NCBI RefSeq assembly: GCF_002575655.3
Contig: NC_053036.3
Coordinates: 642,528,736-642,592,735, forward strand
Origin: Aegilops tauschii subsp. strangulata
Taxonomy: Eukaryota; Streptophyta; Magnoliopsida; Poales; Poaceae
Length of the DNA: 64,000 nt
Direction of reading: 5' to 3'
Part shown: positions 32,475 to 44,934 of the stretch, piece by piece
Layout: the number at the start of each line of letters is the position of its first letter
How positions within the stretch are numbered: the stretch's first letter is position 1
Made by a program: the position numbers and the translations under genes
Notes under the pieces: generated by a model
The model's input: the letters and a program-made list of their open reading frames with translations, nothing else
What the model was told of the DNA's origin: nothing
Database searches by the model: none

Positions 32475-32906
32475 TTATAGATCTCCGTCAAGACGGAGTT
32501 CTGGGTGTACGAAGTCATGTCCATGTTCTGGACTTGGCTGTGGAGGGAGTGGATGAAGTCCTGGGATGTCGCCAATGAAAAAACAAAATAAGAAGAGGGT
32601 TTTTAGTGCTGCTGCTATGCATAACAAAGAATAGCCAAGAACAACTCCGAATAATAAACAGACAACAAGAACAGCTAAGCGCACGAGTTCAGGTGTGACG
32701 ATTCCAAACTCTAATCTACCATAGACTTGGCCCTCAGCGCACTCAGGGGGCACGGCCACAGCACCCATGGCGCGAGTGGGGATGCCCAGAGCACGCAGGG
32801 TGCACCCACCTTGCCACAACACCTCCCCGACGGTGATTGGCCGGTCCTCTCGGGCCGCCCAATCACCGGCGGCAAGGAGCCGTGGTAAGGAGCGCGACGT
32901 GTGCAA
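32475..32906 (-). CDS. Hypothetical small membrane-segment protein, 143 codons (block B)
   Basis: An intact frame starts MHTSRSLPRLLAAGDW and contains REDRPITVGEVLWQGG, then ECAEGQVYGRLEFG, then a hydrophobic run VLVVCLLFGVVLGYSLLCI and a proline/histidine-rich tail (HPLPPQPSPEHGHD). The hydrophobic run is long enough for one membrane helix. The C copy keeps the frame up to about the end of that run; the A copy is frameshifted. I do not recognise a family, and coding status is uncertain. Confidence 0.35.
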   Translation of the reverse strand: MHTSRSLPRLLAAGDWAAREDRPITVGEVLWQGGCTLRALGIPTRAMGAVAVPPECAEGQVYGRLEFGIVTPELVRLAVLVVCLLFGVVLGYSLLCIAAALKTLFLFCFFIGDIPGLHPLPPQPSPEHGHDFVHPELRLDGDL

Positions 32907-33216
32907 GAACCAAAGACTTGACAGAACTTCCAGAACATTATTGTGACTGCTCTATGATCTATTGCAACCAAACACTTGGCCCCGCGATGCACTTGGTGGG
33001 CATGAGCACATCAAGCAGGCCTCGCCGCTGGTGCTTGCGCATGCCGCTCACCTCGCCAAAGCACCTTGCCCCCGCTGGTCTTATGACCTATATTTTTGTT
33101 TTCTTATGCCAAATTTGCGTATTGAATCAATATGAATGTAATTGTTTGTATACCAAATGTAATTTACTTTTGAAACTATCGGAAGATTAGCTCGGGTGAA
33201 GAATAACTGCACCCTT

Positions 33217-33728
33217 GGGCCGATTTGCTGGGGTGGATGCCCGGCGGCCTTGGGACGCGGTGGCCATGGCGGGAGCTCGCGGGAGTGGTGGGCCGGCAGG
33301 ATCTGCTCGTTCTCGGTTGAGTTTGGGTGCTGTTCGGCGTGTGAGGGTGCTCCGGCTTGCCGGATGTGCCAGATCTGCAGAGGCAGTGCCGAGACGGGCT
33401 TTTGCGGTCTGAAGTGGAGGGCCCTTGTTGCGTGTCCGTTCTGCGCAGGGGCGGAGTGTGGCGCTGTGCTAGCGCGTCGTGAAGGTAGTTGGCCGGATGG
33501 GCTGACCAGGTCATGGGTTTTGGCGGGTGATGTTGCCGGCGAAAGCCGTACTCTGACAGTGGTCAGAGTTGTCGATTGCGGCGCTCACGGGCACCGTTTC
33601 CTTGCTGGAGGCATCGATGTTGCAACACTCACCTTCCTTCCCATCTTGCTCCAGGGGAAACCCTAGATCCGAATTCCCGAATCGGACGATGAAGTCGCGT
33701 CTGCCTTAGCCCGGCGTCATATTTCCTC
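33217..33728 (+). mobile_element. Truncated counterpart of the 2248-3245 retroposed-like sequence
   Basis: It is nearly identical to 2248-2758, then jumps at ATTTCCTC|ATGAATATT straight into sequence equivalent to 4563 of block A. The A-rich tail, the minisatellite and the left MULE end are missing. Confidence 0.3.
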
Positions 33729-34647
33729 ATGAATATTTTGTTAAAACTGTGAATACTTTAAAATTTATTTAGGAATTTATGAAAATATATAGTAAATTAA
33801 AAACTTTCTTAAAGCAGGAACACTTTATACACTACATGAATATTTGTCTAAAATATGAACTTTCTTAAACTTATATAAGCATTTATTGAAATATACAAAA
33901 ACATAAATACTTACTTAAAGGCTGAATACTTCTATATTTTACATTAATATTTTATTAATCTGTGTACAATTTTAAACTTATATAAGTATTTATTGAATGT
34001 AAGTTTTATTCAATATGCAAATTATTAGATGAACAGTTTTGTAATTCATAAATTATTATATGTACAAATGCTAAATAAGTATGTGATTATTTTATAATTC
34101 AGTTTATTTCATTTATGTATAACACAACATTATAATTTACATATATTCTATAATTTTCTACTGAAAAAAACACGCAAAATGGATTGTAGGGGCCGCAGCA
34201 CACTTAGTAGAACATATCGAAGCAACATCCAATTATTATTTTTAAATCTCAACTGACTGGTGGTTGGCCTTGCGCTGCCTCTAGCTGTAGGTCAGCGGTT
34301 CGAGTCGGCTCAAGTCCCTGCGCACATCATTTTTTTAATTATTTATGGGACGCTGACAAGTGGACCCTTGCAACCGTGGCATAGTCTTTTTGTGAGGAAA
34401 ATTCTGAGGTTTTTCTGTACAAAATAGCAGGCCACAAACCACACGTTCACTTTGATGTCCAGTTGCTGACAGGAGGCCCCATGCCACATTGGCGTTTCTA
34501 ATCAGCACCCTTTTCATATAGAAATGTGATTTGCACTGCATATGCACGTCAAAGACAAGTTGTGGCATCAGTTCAATGTATGACGCAAGTTTTAGCACTA
34601 AACTGATTTTTCGTGCCAAGTTGTGACACCACTGGTGTAATTGACTA
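33729..34647. mobile_element. Right half of the MULE, left part deleted (block B)
   Basis: It matches 4563-5484 and ends with the right TIR (tip mutated to GACTA) followed by TTCTTTCTC at 34,648-34,656, the right target duplication. No left TIR is present in block B. The element was therefore whole before a deletion removed its left part. Confidence 0.8.
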
Positions 34648-35546
34648 TTCTTTCTCCACACATGATTCCAAATCACGCTGTTCAATTAGTATGACTAAAA
34701 CCGGAGGGGTCATGCATATTCTTTCTATTTAGCATATTCTTTCTACTTGTAACATAAGTATTCCATTACCATTTAGCAACCACATCTTATGGCGTAGCTC
34801 TGCAAGTTTTAGCCCTGAATGCCGCTCTGTTTGACAACTGCGCGGTTTTATGATTTCAGTAACAGAAAATCGATTTCGACAGAGGTTCAGGTGTTGAGAA
34901 CCCAAAAATGTTCAGACTTCAGACTATCACAAAAACGATCCTAACCTCAAGCCCGTCTCCCAGCGGCGGGGACGAGGAAGGGATCGAAGCTCGGTGGCTG
35001 CATCGACATGAGGCGGTCGAGGGAGTCGAGCGGCAGCGGCCCCGTGATGCCTCCGCTTATAAATTAAGCCGAGACAAGGTGCAAGAGGGAGGACATAGAT
35101 CCGCCGCCACCGCCGTCATGGGTCCTTCTGTCCTCCTTTCCCTCGGTGTCGCTTCCCGGCGGCCTCTGCACCGCACTCGTAGCAACTTTTTTTTGGTGGC
35201 GACGGATGACGACGGCCAGAAGGATGACTAGGCCTTGCGAACAACAAGGGCATGTTTGGTTGCCTGCATAGGCCTCGACCAGGCCCGCGCGGGAAGTGAT
35301 CTGCCTGTTTGGTAGCCCGCATACACTATTGGGCCTGCCTCGCACGCTTCTTAAAGCACCTCTTGGCCTGGCTCACTTGAAACGCACGAATCGGCAGTTT
35401 CTTCAGGGCTAGGCCCGAGCAGTGCACGTGGGCGGCGGGGGCTGCACGCGCGCGGCCACGCTCGAGAAGCCGCGTTGCTTCCCGAAGCGCTGACAGTTAT
35501 TAGCCTTACCGCCCCTCGCAGCTCCCTCTCCCCACTCTTCCCCACT

Positions 35547-36026
35547 CTACCAACTCTCACCGACGGCGACGGATCGGAGCAGAGGAAGAAGACCACTGGC
35601 GGCGGCGGATTGGAGCAGAGGAAGAAGACCACCGGACTCCATCAATGGCGGTAAGCACTTCTCTCTCTTCGACATGCACGCTAGATTCGATCCACGGCGG
35701 AGGGGAATGGGGAATATGTACCGGCACCACTTCTTCCTCTGTTTACCGTCGACGGAGACGACCTGATTCATGGCCCAGCGAATGATGTCAACTGCCATCG
35801 CGCCCTTCGCTGGGTCAGGAATCAGCGTCTTCAGCTCTTCTTTACATGCCTTCATGAGCACTGCATTAGATTCCTTCTGCATGTCCTGCATGGAGGCGAA
35901 GTTCGAGCACACCTCCATGGTGTTCTCGAACTTGGTCCACTCACCAGTCGTTCCCCCGAGGAAGACGGCCCTCCAGCCAATACCACAAGGGAAGGGGTTG
36001 GCGTTGGAGCTGGAGCTAGAGCTCAT
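35547..36026 (-). pseudogene. Truncated antisense hypothetical protein (copy B)
   Basis: This is the counterpart of 6691-7263. The first roughly 100 codons from ATG 36,026 match copy A, with the serine-rich start and KQRKKWC. After the 403-bp deletion the frame runs into unrelated sequence and stops at 35,547, so the acidic and basic C-terminal half is lost. Confidence 0.5.
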
Positions 36027-36405
36027 GGCGATGGGGAGGAGGAAGGTTCACAGTGAGAGAAGAGAGGGGGTGGGTAAGTTGTGGTGGGCAGGGTGAGTAA
36101 ATATAGGGGGGATGGAGAGGAGGAGAAGAGTGACAGTCATGCCGTTTTAACTACAAACTCTTCAATTAGCCATGAACTCTGTGTTGTGCGTGACTCCATG
36201 AAATGTGTGCAGATCGAGGAGAGCAATGAGATGGGCACGGAGGTTTACAACAAGGGCAAGCAGCCCCTTCACCCAATGCCCGACGAGGTTGTGCTGCCGC
36301 CCACCACCGAGGAAGACTTGAAGACGCCTGAGGGTGATGACGACGAGGGCATGGAGAAGCCCCCCAGCAACAAGCGCCGCAACTACGTCCACTACCATCA
36401 GGAGG

Positions 36406-36714
36406 ATGGCCCAACTCACTTTCTGCAAGGTCATCCTTGCACCGAAGCTTGAGTGCATCCCCATGCCCCTGGACTTCACCAAGCACTTCGTCGTGGTGCC
36501 GAAGGAGTTCAAGCTCAGGAACAACACCGGCTGCTCCTGGAAGGTGACGGTGAAGCTGATGAACGGCAGGGCGACCCTGGATCAGGGTTGGGCCACCTAC
36601 GCAGTCGTTCATCAGATCAAGATCGGCTACATGGTGACGTTCAAGCTCCTCACTCCCGACACCCTCAAGGTCATCATCTTCGACGACGATGGCATTGAGG
36701 TCGTCAACAAGTGA
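36406..36714 (+). CDS. B3 DNA-binding domain protein, 102 aa (copy B)
   Basis: It encodes the same single B3 domain as 7643-7951. Visible motifs are FCKVILAPKLECIPMP, FKLRNNTGCSWKVTV, LDQGWATYAVVHQ and LKVIIFDDDG. One amino-acid change (AAVHQ to AVVHQ) and one silent change separate the copies, so the domain has stayed open in both since the duplication. The candidate first exon is ATGGCG at 35,645-35,650 (donor GTAAGC) and the candidate second exon starts at 36,213 after GTGTGCAG. The same one-base register gap to the B3 frame is present. It would act in the nucleus if expressed. No promoter evidence is seen beyond the shared divergent interval. Confidence 0.6.
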   Translation: MAQLTFCKVILAPKLECIPMPLDFTKHFVVVPKEFKLRNNTGCSWKVTVKLMNGRATLDQGWATYAVVHQIKIGYMVTFKLLTPDTLKVIIFDDDGIEVVNK

Positions 36715-37589
36715 GGGAAGCACGAGGAAGCCTTTGCCGCCAAGGAATAGGGCCGGGCCACATCTTTCCAGCGTACTATCGAGTCTGCTTTGAACATGTT
36801 TATGGTTTATGCATTCAACTGTTATGGAGTGTGGTACTGCTTATATCTGAATTGTGCTAGTTGATGCTCTGTTTATACTCTATTGTGCTTATAATGTGTG
36901 CTGCCGAAGTGTGGTGGTAACCTCACCAACTAGCCAAAGAGGTTACCACACACCAGGCATTGCATACAACCAAACACCATGCCTTGGGTTTGTCCACTAA
37001 CATGCAGGCAACCAAACACCAGGCAGTGTGGCTCTACCCATGCAGGCAAGAGGCCATGCAGGCAACCAAACAACATGCAGATGGTGCATTTGAGGCTGCA
37101 TTTGCATAACCAGGTTGGGTGGAGAAGTGCATGTAATGCGGGTACTGTAGCGCACGGCAACCAAACACGCCCCAAATGAGTCTAGTAGATGGGGTGCGTT
37201 TCCTCAAAAATAATAGAGTAAACGAAAACGGAATTTCCCGAAATCACTAATTAAGGAGTACTTATAGCATAGATCACTCCGACCTTCCCAGATTTGACAA
37301 GTAACGTGCTGCATGTGTGCCATTTGTCGTAACCTGTTAGTTTTCCTTTTTTTCGTAGATCTATTTATACAAAACGTTTTATATCTTCAACCGTGCGTCC
37401 AAATCTCGAACGGTTTTCACCGTTGGATTTCTCGCATGGAGATCTTCAAAACTAGATCCCGAACGTTTTTCATCATTGGGTTCCTCGCGTCCAGATCTTC
37501 AACACTAGATCCCATGTTGATAGATTTTGATGAACTTTTTTTCACGAAAAAAACTGGATGAAAAAACAGACCTGGAGCATGGTTTTTTC

Positions 37590-38175
37590 CCTTTTCGAAA
37601 GAGGTACGACCGTGCCTCTCGTGAAATTACAACCATGCCTTTCGCGAAAGTAAAACCATGCCTCTCGCAAAAGGAAAAAAACTCGTTTTTTTCATTTCCG
37701 AAAAGGCACGGTCGTGCCTCTCGCAAAAGCACAACCATGCCTCTCGTGAAAACAAAACCGTGCTTCTAGTGAAAGAAAAAAAAACTGAAAACAGTTTTTT
37801 TGTTTTCGAGAGGCACGGTCGCGCCTCTCGCGAAAGCAAAATCATGCCTCTCGCGAGAACAACACCGTGCCTCTCATGAAAGAAAAAAACATGTTTTTTC
37901 GTATCCGAGAGGCACGGTCGTGCCTCTCGCGAAAGCAAAATCATGCCTCCCGCGAGAACAAAGCCGTGCCTCTCATGAAAGAAAAAAAACATGTTTTTTT
38001 CGTATCCCAGAGGCATGGTCGTGCCTCTAGTGAAAGCAAAACCATGTCTCTAGCGGATGAAAAAAAATAAAGAAAACGTGTTTTTTTCGGTTTCCGTGAG
38101 TCACTGTCGTGCCTCTCGCGAAAGCAAAAACGTGCCTCTCTTGGAAGCAAAACCTTGCCTCTTGCGGAAGAAAAA
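37590..38175. repeat. ~100-bp tandem hairpin array (block B)
   Basis: Counterpart of 8816-9470 with the same GAGGCACGGTCGTGCCTC cores and A/T runs. ORFs here are repeat artefacts. Confidence 0.8.
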
Positions 38176-38519
38176 AATACACGTTTTTTCGTGCAATTTT
38201 TTTTCCCAAATTTTCTTTTGTCAAAAAGCTACGGAAGACCGGTGAAAAAACAGAAACACTGAAAAAAACCGTTTAAAAAGCAGAAAACGCGTGTGAAAAA
38301 AAATCCATAGAGAGCGCCTAATGCGCGACACGTGGTGGGTAGTTGAGAGCGCGTCAAGTCGCACTGATTGTTGTGAGGCTCCTGAAGAAGCGCTCATCAA
38401 TTAGTTGCTCTCGGAATTTCCGATTTGACGCACGCTGCGTCAAGCTGCCGAGGTTTCGCATAAACTTCAAGAGCGCGAGCAACGCATTATGGCCGGCCCA
38501 TTAATAGTTGCAGCGATCT

Positions 38520-39360
38520 CGGTTTTAGTTTTTTACGGTTTTGAGATTCCTGAATTGGTTTTTTTATTCTAGTTCTTTTTTTGTTTTTGTTTTCCCCTTT
38601 TCTCTCCTTTTTCCCTTTTCTGTTTATTTTTCTTCTCTTTCTATTTTTTCCCTTTCGCTTTAAGTTTTACTTTTCTTTACTCAATTATTTTTAGAAAATT
38701 TAAAAATCGTTGTGTTTTGAAAACATTTCCCTTTTTGTTTTCTTCTTCTTCCCGTTTTTAGTTTTTAGTTTTTTCTGTTTCTTTTTTCTTGTTTTCTTGT
38801 TCTTTTATTTTTTTATTTCTTTTTACTTTTTATTTTTCGCTATAAAAAGAAAAAAATATTCAAAATTTGTTCATGTTTTCAAAATATATTCAGTTTCCAA
38901 ACCAATGTTCTCGAAATTCAAAAATTGTTCGCGTTTCATAAAAAATGTTCAACACTTTCGAAGTCCAGAAGATGTTCGGGATTTCAATTTTTTTATTCGC
39001 ATATTCAAAAAAAGTGCGCGCTTCCGAATAATTTCAAGATTTTTAAAAATTATTCTTCATTCAAAAATTTGTTCTCAAGATTCAAAAATTGTTCGTGCTT
39101 TAAAATGATTGCGCTTCCAAATTTGTTTGTGATTTTTCAAAATGGTTCTCCATATCAAAATTTGTTCTCATGATTTGAAAATTTGTTCGTGGTTTAGAGA
39201 ATTGTTGACAAATTCAAAAAAATTCATGTTTTTGAAAAATGTTTGGGAAATTCAAAATTTGTTTGATTTTCATAATATTGTTTGCGTCTGTGAACAAAAT
39301 TGTATGTTGAAAAAATTACTCAAAATTTGGAAAATAAAAGTCGGGATTTTGCCAAACAGT
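38520..39360. repeat. T-rich and A/T-rich degenerate repeat (block B)
   Basis: Counterpart of 9780-10,560, with an extra short T/C-rich insertion near 38,600-38,660. No coding content is credible. Confidence 0.65.
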
Positions 39361-39566
39361 GTTAATTCCGGAACAGTCGTTCTTTCGGTCGACAGGTCTG
39401 TTCTATCGCAGTGGCTAGCACCGATCTCGCGCAAGTCTTCAGTCCCGTGTTAGACTCCTAGCCACCATGCGGCGCATTGGAGCCTTGGACTATGGTAGGG
39501 CAAATCAGGAGGGTGCAGCGGTGGCTGGTCATCCGCCCTTTGTCGAGCTGCAGTTGTTGGCACTTG

Positions 39567-39602
39567 TTTCTTCTTCTTCTTCTTCTTCTTCTTCTTCTTC
39601 TT
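39567..39602. repeat. (TTC)n microsatellite, about 11 repeats (block B)
   Basis: Same locus as 10,764-10,811 but shorter. Confidence 0.9.
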
Positions 39603-39918
39603 TCTTTATTTTTTGGGGCTTGCTGTGCTACTCGCCCCAGCATGCAGTTGCTATGTGATCGGTGTTGGTTGCTTTGTGATACAAGGGGGTGAAACCCTTT
39701 TTCGGCAAAAGGGCCATTTTCGTGCCTGAAAAAAGGTCACATGTGCAGCGCATGACATCTATGAAAAATCCCGGCCAGGGGCTTACCTAGCAAGATGATG
39801 ACCTATTTGCACCTGCAACCCAAGTTGTGTGATGGGTTTTATCATTTTACATGTTATGTGACTAAAGTGCACCCATCGGACAAATTCTAGGATCGCCAGA
39901 CGCCAGTGTCATTTACTC

Positions 39919-40304
39919 TGTTAGAATAAATCCGAGGGCACCCTCGATCTACCGAGGACCAAGCAATCACATGAGGCACGGCTCCGAGATTTGTTAATGA
40001 GGTTCACCATCATGGCTACATACCCAGGGCCTAACTACGGCCTATGGGTGCTCCTCTCAATGACACTGCTATAATAACGCACCTCCGGCCGCCCGGGCGC
40101 CGGCACACACCGCCAGCTCCCCCTGCGCGTCTGTGCTATTATGTTGGCATAAGTTACATCGTGTGTCTACCCTCGCTATATATGAGAGGTCTAGGATACA
40201 AGTGTCCTACTTGGACACGACTCCATATCATGTCTACACACCATACGACTCCAAGTCCAACTGTAACCTAACTTGTACAATAATAATTTGACACAACTCT
40301 AACA
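39919..40304. mobile_element. Solo LTR, 386 bp (copy B)
   Basis: It starts TGTTAGAATAAATCC and ends CAACTCTAACA, with TACTC on both sides (39,914-39,918 and 40,305-40,309). It is the same insertion as in block A, already reduced to a solo LTR before the duplication. Confidence 0.85.
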
Positions 40305-42455
40305 TACTCGCGGCTAAATTACCAGGTGCTTGAGCCGCTAGTGTTAGAGAGCAAAGCTCCAAATCTCTGAAGGCTTTATTTCGAGGGTAAACACGAGACG
40401 CAAATCTCACTTGGAAAAGTGTTGCAAGTGAAAGGCCTATATATAAACTGCTCCCAATCTAGTTATCTACTCGAGATGAGCTGGTATCAAGCATGCCAAC
40501 AAATCTGGGAACGGAACTGTTGTGCGGACGACGTAGGGTTGCACGACAGCTGCACAACGGGCAATCCAGCCGTTTAGTGCATTTCCATACATGCATGGAC
40601 TATGTGATATATGTTGTCGTGCAGGAATCGTGCATGCAGTGTCGTGTCTATAGCAGTGCTCATCTTGGAACTCCTGCCAATACAATCAACCGTGGAGGCA
40701 TGCTCTAAAACCCTATATTGGGTGGCTAGAGAGCAGCGAGGCATGATTATTGATAAATATTACGGAAGTCATACTTGGAGCATAATTAATCCGACCACCT
40801 TGTGCAGATAATGAGTACACTAACGGTGTCTCGCAAATTATTTCTCTACCTGAAGTCTTTAGGCACTTATCTATGGTGTATCACGGCAAAATCAGTAACC
40901 GGAGAGAGATCAGTTTGAGTGTAGGATCATAGAGCAGGTACACTCTTTCGACTGAACCTGGAGGTGATCTCCTGGCTTGTGTGGCTTCATTTCCTGGTCG
41001 TACCCTGATTGCCATGAGATAGGTCTCCAACTGAACCTTGGACGGGACAGCATCCCACCGAGGCCAACTATGCTTTTTGACAAACCTACATTCACCAAAC
41101 GACACATTCAGCAGCAAACTTAGAGAAACAAACGTGCAGGTGTATACCCGTAACTAAGGTGCTGTGGTATTACATTACCACTCTTCTGTTACCTACATGG
41201 AGGATTACTTTATCATGCATGTTATTCTTTTCTTCTCTAAGTTAGTGCAACTGTACATGTGCGCATAGCATCCATGTTGTAAATTTCCTCTTGCGGTAAT
41301 ACCCACGGAAAATGTATCGATTGCAAACCATCGATACCTATTTGCTATTGAAATTACTAAGACAAACCTCTACAAAAGTTGAGTAAGGCCACATTTGAGT
41401 TTTCAGGAAGATTCTTTTTAGAGGACATCAAGTTGTACCTTTCATGGAGCTCACAATGTACGTGGTGGCGATGCGGACGCGAGAAATAATTCCTATTAAG
41501 ACATGACATTGGGAACATTAAAATTGTTTTGTAGATAAGCGTAAAACATATCAACACACCATGACATTGGTTGGGCTTGTGTGTACTTGGTTACTGCAGA
41601 TGCGAGTCAATCTTCTGCGGCTAAGAATTTAACAAACTGTACAGTACCTCGCGTACCTCCTTGGAAGAATGATAACTATTTAATCTTGACTTTTCATAGA
41701 ACAAGAAAAATTTGTTCATGCAAGCATGCTACACGAGTTGTTGTATATTAAGGAGTTACCCAATATGCCATGCATACCTTGTATATAGAAAATATTTCTT
41801 TCAGAAAAAATCTATTTATGTGTTTTATTAATATGCAGCATAAAAGTGTACAATAGAACCATTATTTCCTAAGCTATTTCCATGTAGAAAATCTCAAGGC
41901 GTTGAATTTTCTCTTGTTTGATGGAACATTTTCTTACGCAATGAAAACTAGTCTGAAATACTATGATCAGGCTACTTCCTTTCCTTTATTATTATTTGAT
42001 TCCATGTATTGACAGTGTGCAAAGTTTAATTTATAGCACCTTACTAAGAGGTAGTACTGAGCTCATAGTAACCTCGTAGAAACTACTGGCATGCTGGTAA
42101 TTCCCCCTAATCCTGTTTACCACCCATGGTGCAAGCCAACAGTTCCCAGCCATACTTTAAATAGCTTGCTATCTCAGCACTGGTGTTGGGAGAGGCATCA
42201 CGCTAAACGCATCGTTCACAATTTAGCACCATTTAGCATGCTATAGCTTCAACATAGCGCCAAACGTAGAATGTCATACCCCTCTATTAAAAACATTGAT
42301 CCCAACAGAGTTTTAGTATCGGAATAATGGATGCAAATGAGGTAAACCTATCAAAAACTAGTATTTGAAATGCATAAATAACTGGGAAAAGGTACTAATA
42401 TGAAACTTCACATGGTTAAGAAGAGAAACAAGAAAATACTTTTACAGATTGTATA
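40305..42455. other. Region without recognised genes (block B)
   Basis: Counterpart of 11,512-13,662. It keeps the TATATATAAA box, the identical 33-codon ORF (about 40,476-40,577) and the minus-strand 78-codon ORF (40,881-41,117, with an R to P change). Nothing else is recognisable. Confidence 0.5.
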
Positions 42456-44934
42456 TCTCTCCCTAATAATAAAGCACGGATTGAGTCTCCTGGGGTTGAG
42501 GCAACAAGGATGCTCTCCTCGACGGTAGCGCACACATCGTTGACTCCTGTCCGCGATCGTCGGGTACGGTTGATTCATCGAGGCCATGGTTGATTCATTC
42601 ATCCTTAGTACAGTTTATTTTCTATTTCATGTGTTTTCAGAAGTTGGGTCTCGATGACCTATAAGCAAGAACAACCTTCTCTAACTGATAGTGTTATTCT
42701 CCTAAACAAGTTGCTATTTCGGTATTCGAATAGGGGATAAAGAACGACATTCATCATTAGTACTTGAAGAGACTTGCATGCTTGGGACTGAACATGATCT
42801 ATTGTAGTGCATCTTACTTGACTGCTCATTGTACAATTTGTATAAAATCAAGGTCTTCTCTATATGTAAGGGAATGTTTTCTTACTGCAATGGTAAACTA
42901 TTCTGAATCCATCTCATAATGTGGCTGCTCATGTTTGGTGCAGTTGTAGCGCATGGCATGGCGATGGTGGGGGAGATGCGAAGGAAAGATGAGAAGGGAA
43001 GATGATAGGGGATTAATCGATAAGTATGCGGAGGTGCTGTAAAATTTCCTCCTTTATGTATAGTTATTTCATTATCCATCTAAATATCATCCCATGTATA
43101 TGTATGAAGATCATTTTGTGCTGCTAAATTTTCTGTACAAATTTAGTATTATTTGGTGTTAAACTTATAATGATCGAAACAATGCTAAATTTACTTGTTG
43201 ATTCATCATTTGTATACTTTTGGTTTCAGCAGATTGATATGAGAGGTTTGGCACTACTCTTACTTATATATCAAAATGTACTAGATTTCTACCTCATTAC
43301 GGTTGCAAACGCAGCTCCATTGGTATAGAAAAGAAAACAATCTTTTCAGAATAGTTCGTCATCTCGCGAGATTGCAGAAACCCTCGCGGCATTGACGCAT
43401 CTTGCCTTCTGCGGTTGAGAGGACCTGGGCTGGGCTAAAATTTCTGTATAGATTTAATATTATTTGGTGTTAAACTTATAATGATCGAAAAAATGCTAGA
43501 CTTACACGTTGATTCATCATTTGTATACTTTTGGTTTCAACGGATATATATGAGAGGTTTAGCACTACTCTTACTTATAGATCAAAATGTATTATGACCA
43601 CCAGGTTAAATCTACCACATGGGTCGTCAGCTTTGTTACCATAACAATGCACCAACCTAACACGCGAGGAAAACAATTTCACAAGTCTCATGTTAAATAT
43701 CTATTCAAAGAGGTACATGACAATGTCGATGTGCAGGAAAGATAACTTCACTCACTAACATCTCTGATGCTATGGCTTACATGTTGACAGTTGAGACCTG
43801 CTGAGTTTGCTCATTTATTGTGTGATGTGTTAACTTGCTTTTGTAGTTTGTATATGCCAACATATGTCATCTTGTTTTATGGTTAGTAGTATTTCAACAT
43901 TATTTTCCTATCATCATGCATGAAAACAAAAGGTGCTACAGAGCTAGGAGATCTTGGTGTATACTACAATATATTAATACGGAGGGATTCCTTTGTCACA
44001 TGATTTGATAAGATATAGTTATTTTTTTATTTTGTAATCAGATTCTTGATGTACCGTTTCAGGTATTTTCTTTTCAGAGATTTGGCCATTCAACTTTTCT
44101 TCTGATTGCTAATTGCCTTTATGTGAAGAACTTTGTATGGATTAGTTGATATGGTCAGTGGTCAAACTGTTTGAGTTGCAAAATTGTTTGAAATTTCAAA
44201 TCTGCAGGTTGTATATATACAACCGGATATGATGTGCATCATGCGTAGCGGCCTTCTTAGTTTTGTCTGTTAGCATTAATTAATATCTACTTCTTTTTTG
44301 CAGACTCTTTTTTTAATATTTGATGTACTTCAGATGTTGAGCATCTGAGGATTTTTCTCTCCCGTTACAACACAGTTTATATTCTGGGTTGCGCCAGTTG
44401 CTTTCGGTTGGCGACGACTGCAATGGAGTTATCACCATGCTCCTTATGTTACTGGAAACATCATTCTTGATTATTTCTCCTTGTGTTACTGGTCACCACC
44501 ATTGTTGATTATTTCTCCTTCCGTTCTGTTATCCAATAGATATTCTCTTAGTACATGTATATTTGGGTTACAAAGGAGCAAGCTATCCCTGATTAAACCC
44601 CCAATTGGCGAGATATGATGTTTTCTATCTGAATGTTGTTTCATAGAATTAATCATTGGTTTAGTTTGAGAGATTAAACCCAAATAAGTTTATGCAATGA
44701 ACGAGAAATAACACGATTGCATGTTAATTTTCTTCTTAAATTTCAAAGTAGAGATTTTGCCACCGATGATCTACTGCACGCGGACGCCACATCCTTTCTT
44801 CTCAGGTATCGTTCGACATTTAAAAGCCAGTCCGTTGCGACCAGGGTGCTGGAGGCTCTTGGGGTCGCAGCCTGCATTCCTGCTGGAGGTAAGTTTTGTA
44901 GCCTCCCATTGCAACGCACGGGCATTTGTGCTAG
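42456..44934 (+). mobile_element. Non-autonomous Helitron (copy B)
   Basis: The 5' TCTCTCCCTAATAATAAAGC follows A. The 3' end has CCCATTGCAACGCACGGG, a weakened hairpin, then CATTTGTGCTAG before T. At 2,479 bp it is 18 bp shorter than copy A. It is in the same position next to the NLR, so it was present before duplication. Confidence 0.75.

Larger units (their letters stand above)
35248..37172. mobile_element. PIF/Harbinger-like transposon with B3 gene (copy B, internally deleted)
   Basis: The left TIR is GGGCATGTTTGGTTGCC (one change) and the right TIR is intact. Both sides are flanked by CAA (35,245-35,247 and 37,173-37,175). It is 1,925 bp, 403 bp shorter than copy A because of a deletion at about 35,717-35,720, where GGAATATGTA meets CCGGCACC. 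Subterminal TGTTTGGTTGCCTGCAT-type repeats are kept at the right end. Confidence 0.7.
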
